Shown piece by piece: positions 34,132 through 34,177 of a DNA stretch of 34,177 nucleotides. The DNA comes from Actinomycetota bacterium (lineage in GTDB: Bacteria; Actinomycetota; Acidimicrobiia; Spongiisociales; UBA5794), in contig JASJYA010000007.1 of NCBI GenBank assembly GCA_030125685.1, positions 1 to 34,177 of the forward strand, written 5' to 3'. Both the position numbers and the translations under genes were made by a program. The first letter of the stretch is position 1; every line of letters starts with the position of its first letter. Below the pieces are notes generated by a model. It was given only the letters and a program-made list of their open reading frames with translations. It searched no databases and was not told the origin of the DNA.

Positions 34132-34177
34132 CTCTCAGCTCTCGGTTCTCAGTTTTCAGATCTTCTCTGGTGTCTGG
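34132..34177. repeat. CTCTCAG heptamer array running off the window edge
   Basis: Units are CTCTCAG (34132-34138), CTCTCGG (34139-34145), TTCTCAG (34146-34152) and TTTTCAG (34153-34159). After four bases come TCTCTGG (34164-34170) and TGTCTGG (34171-34177), again 7-bp periodic and similar to the CATCTGG word at the pheS junction. The array lies directly upstream of the prepilin peptidase gene and may continue beyond the window. Confidence 0.8.

Noticed and set aside
1-34177. CRISPR array, prophage, transposase or tRNA genes
   Set aside because: No direct repeats of CRISPR length with spacers, no integrase or transposase frames and no cloverleaf were found; the heptamer arrays are far too short to be CRISPR.

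Overview
This window is a compact, high-GC chromosomal segment packed with housekeeping genes. All of them lie on the minus strand except one two-gene unit at 18314-20349. The gene content points to an actinobacterium, probably an uncultured Acidimicrobiia-like lineage. The markers are mihF directly after pyrF, a PriA that has lost its ATPase motifs, the actinobacterial PAMHTEM variant of CoaBC, the gmk-rpoZ-coaBC-priA-def-fmt order, and mpg next to tyrS. No mobile-element, CRISPR, rRNA or tRNA genes were seen. The first 75 bases, downstream of tyrS, show nothing recognisable.

Layout in the direction of transcription (right to left): (1) 34120-29697, prepilin peptidase, aroC-aroK-aroB, efp, nusB. 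(2) 29625-20456, the pyrimidine operon pyrR-pyrB-pyrC-carA-carB-pyrD-pyrF followed by mihF. Its leader holds a PyrR-binding hairpin, a short leader ORF and an intrinsic terminator. (3) 18314-20349 on the plus strand, two bacterial-PH membrane proteins (YdbS/YdbT-like) that separate mihF from gmk. (4) 18150-11136, gmk-rpoZ-coaBC-priA, def-fmt, rpe and a REC-GGDEF response regulator. (5) 11015-7561, an FMN riboswitch and ribD-ribE-ribBA-ribH. (6) 7349-76, infC-rpmI-rplT, an rRNA methyltransferase, pheS-pheT, mpg and tyrS. Most neighbours overlap by 1-16 nt (ATGA, GTGA and TGATG junctions), so translation is probably coupled within the operons.

Four control points stand out. infC appears to start at an AUC codon 6 nt after a perfect Shine-Dalgarno. 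The ribD Shine-Dalgarno is the 3' strand of riboswitch helix P1. The pyr leader carries both attenuator parts and a possible leader peptide. The reading frame of priA can only be completed with a CTG start.

The least expected feature is a set of short tandem arrays that all have a 7-bp period but use different words: TAGTACG, AGACAWG, CCAGATG and CTGAGAG (minus-strand sense for the last two). Nearly all sit at transcription-unit borders. The TAGTACG arrays form two inverted pairs that bracket the riboflavin operon, and another array runs through the end of the methyltransferase gene into the pheS start. I know of no description of such arrays in Actinobacteria. The closest analogy is the heptameric STRR repeats of cyanobacteria.
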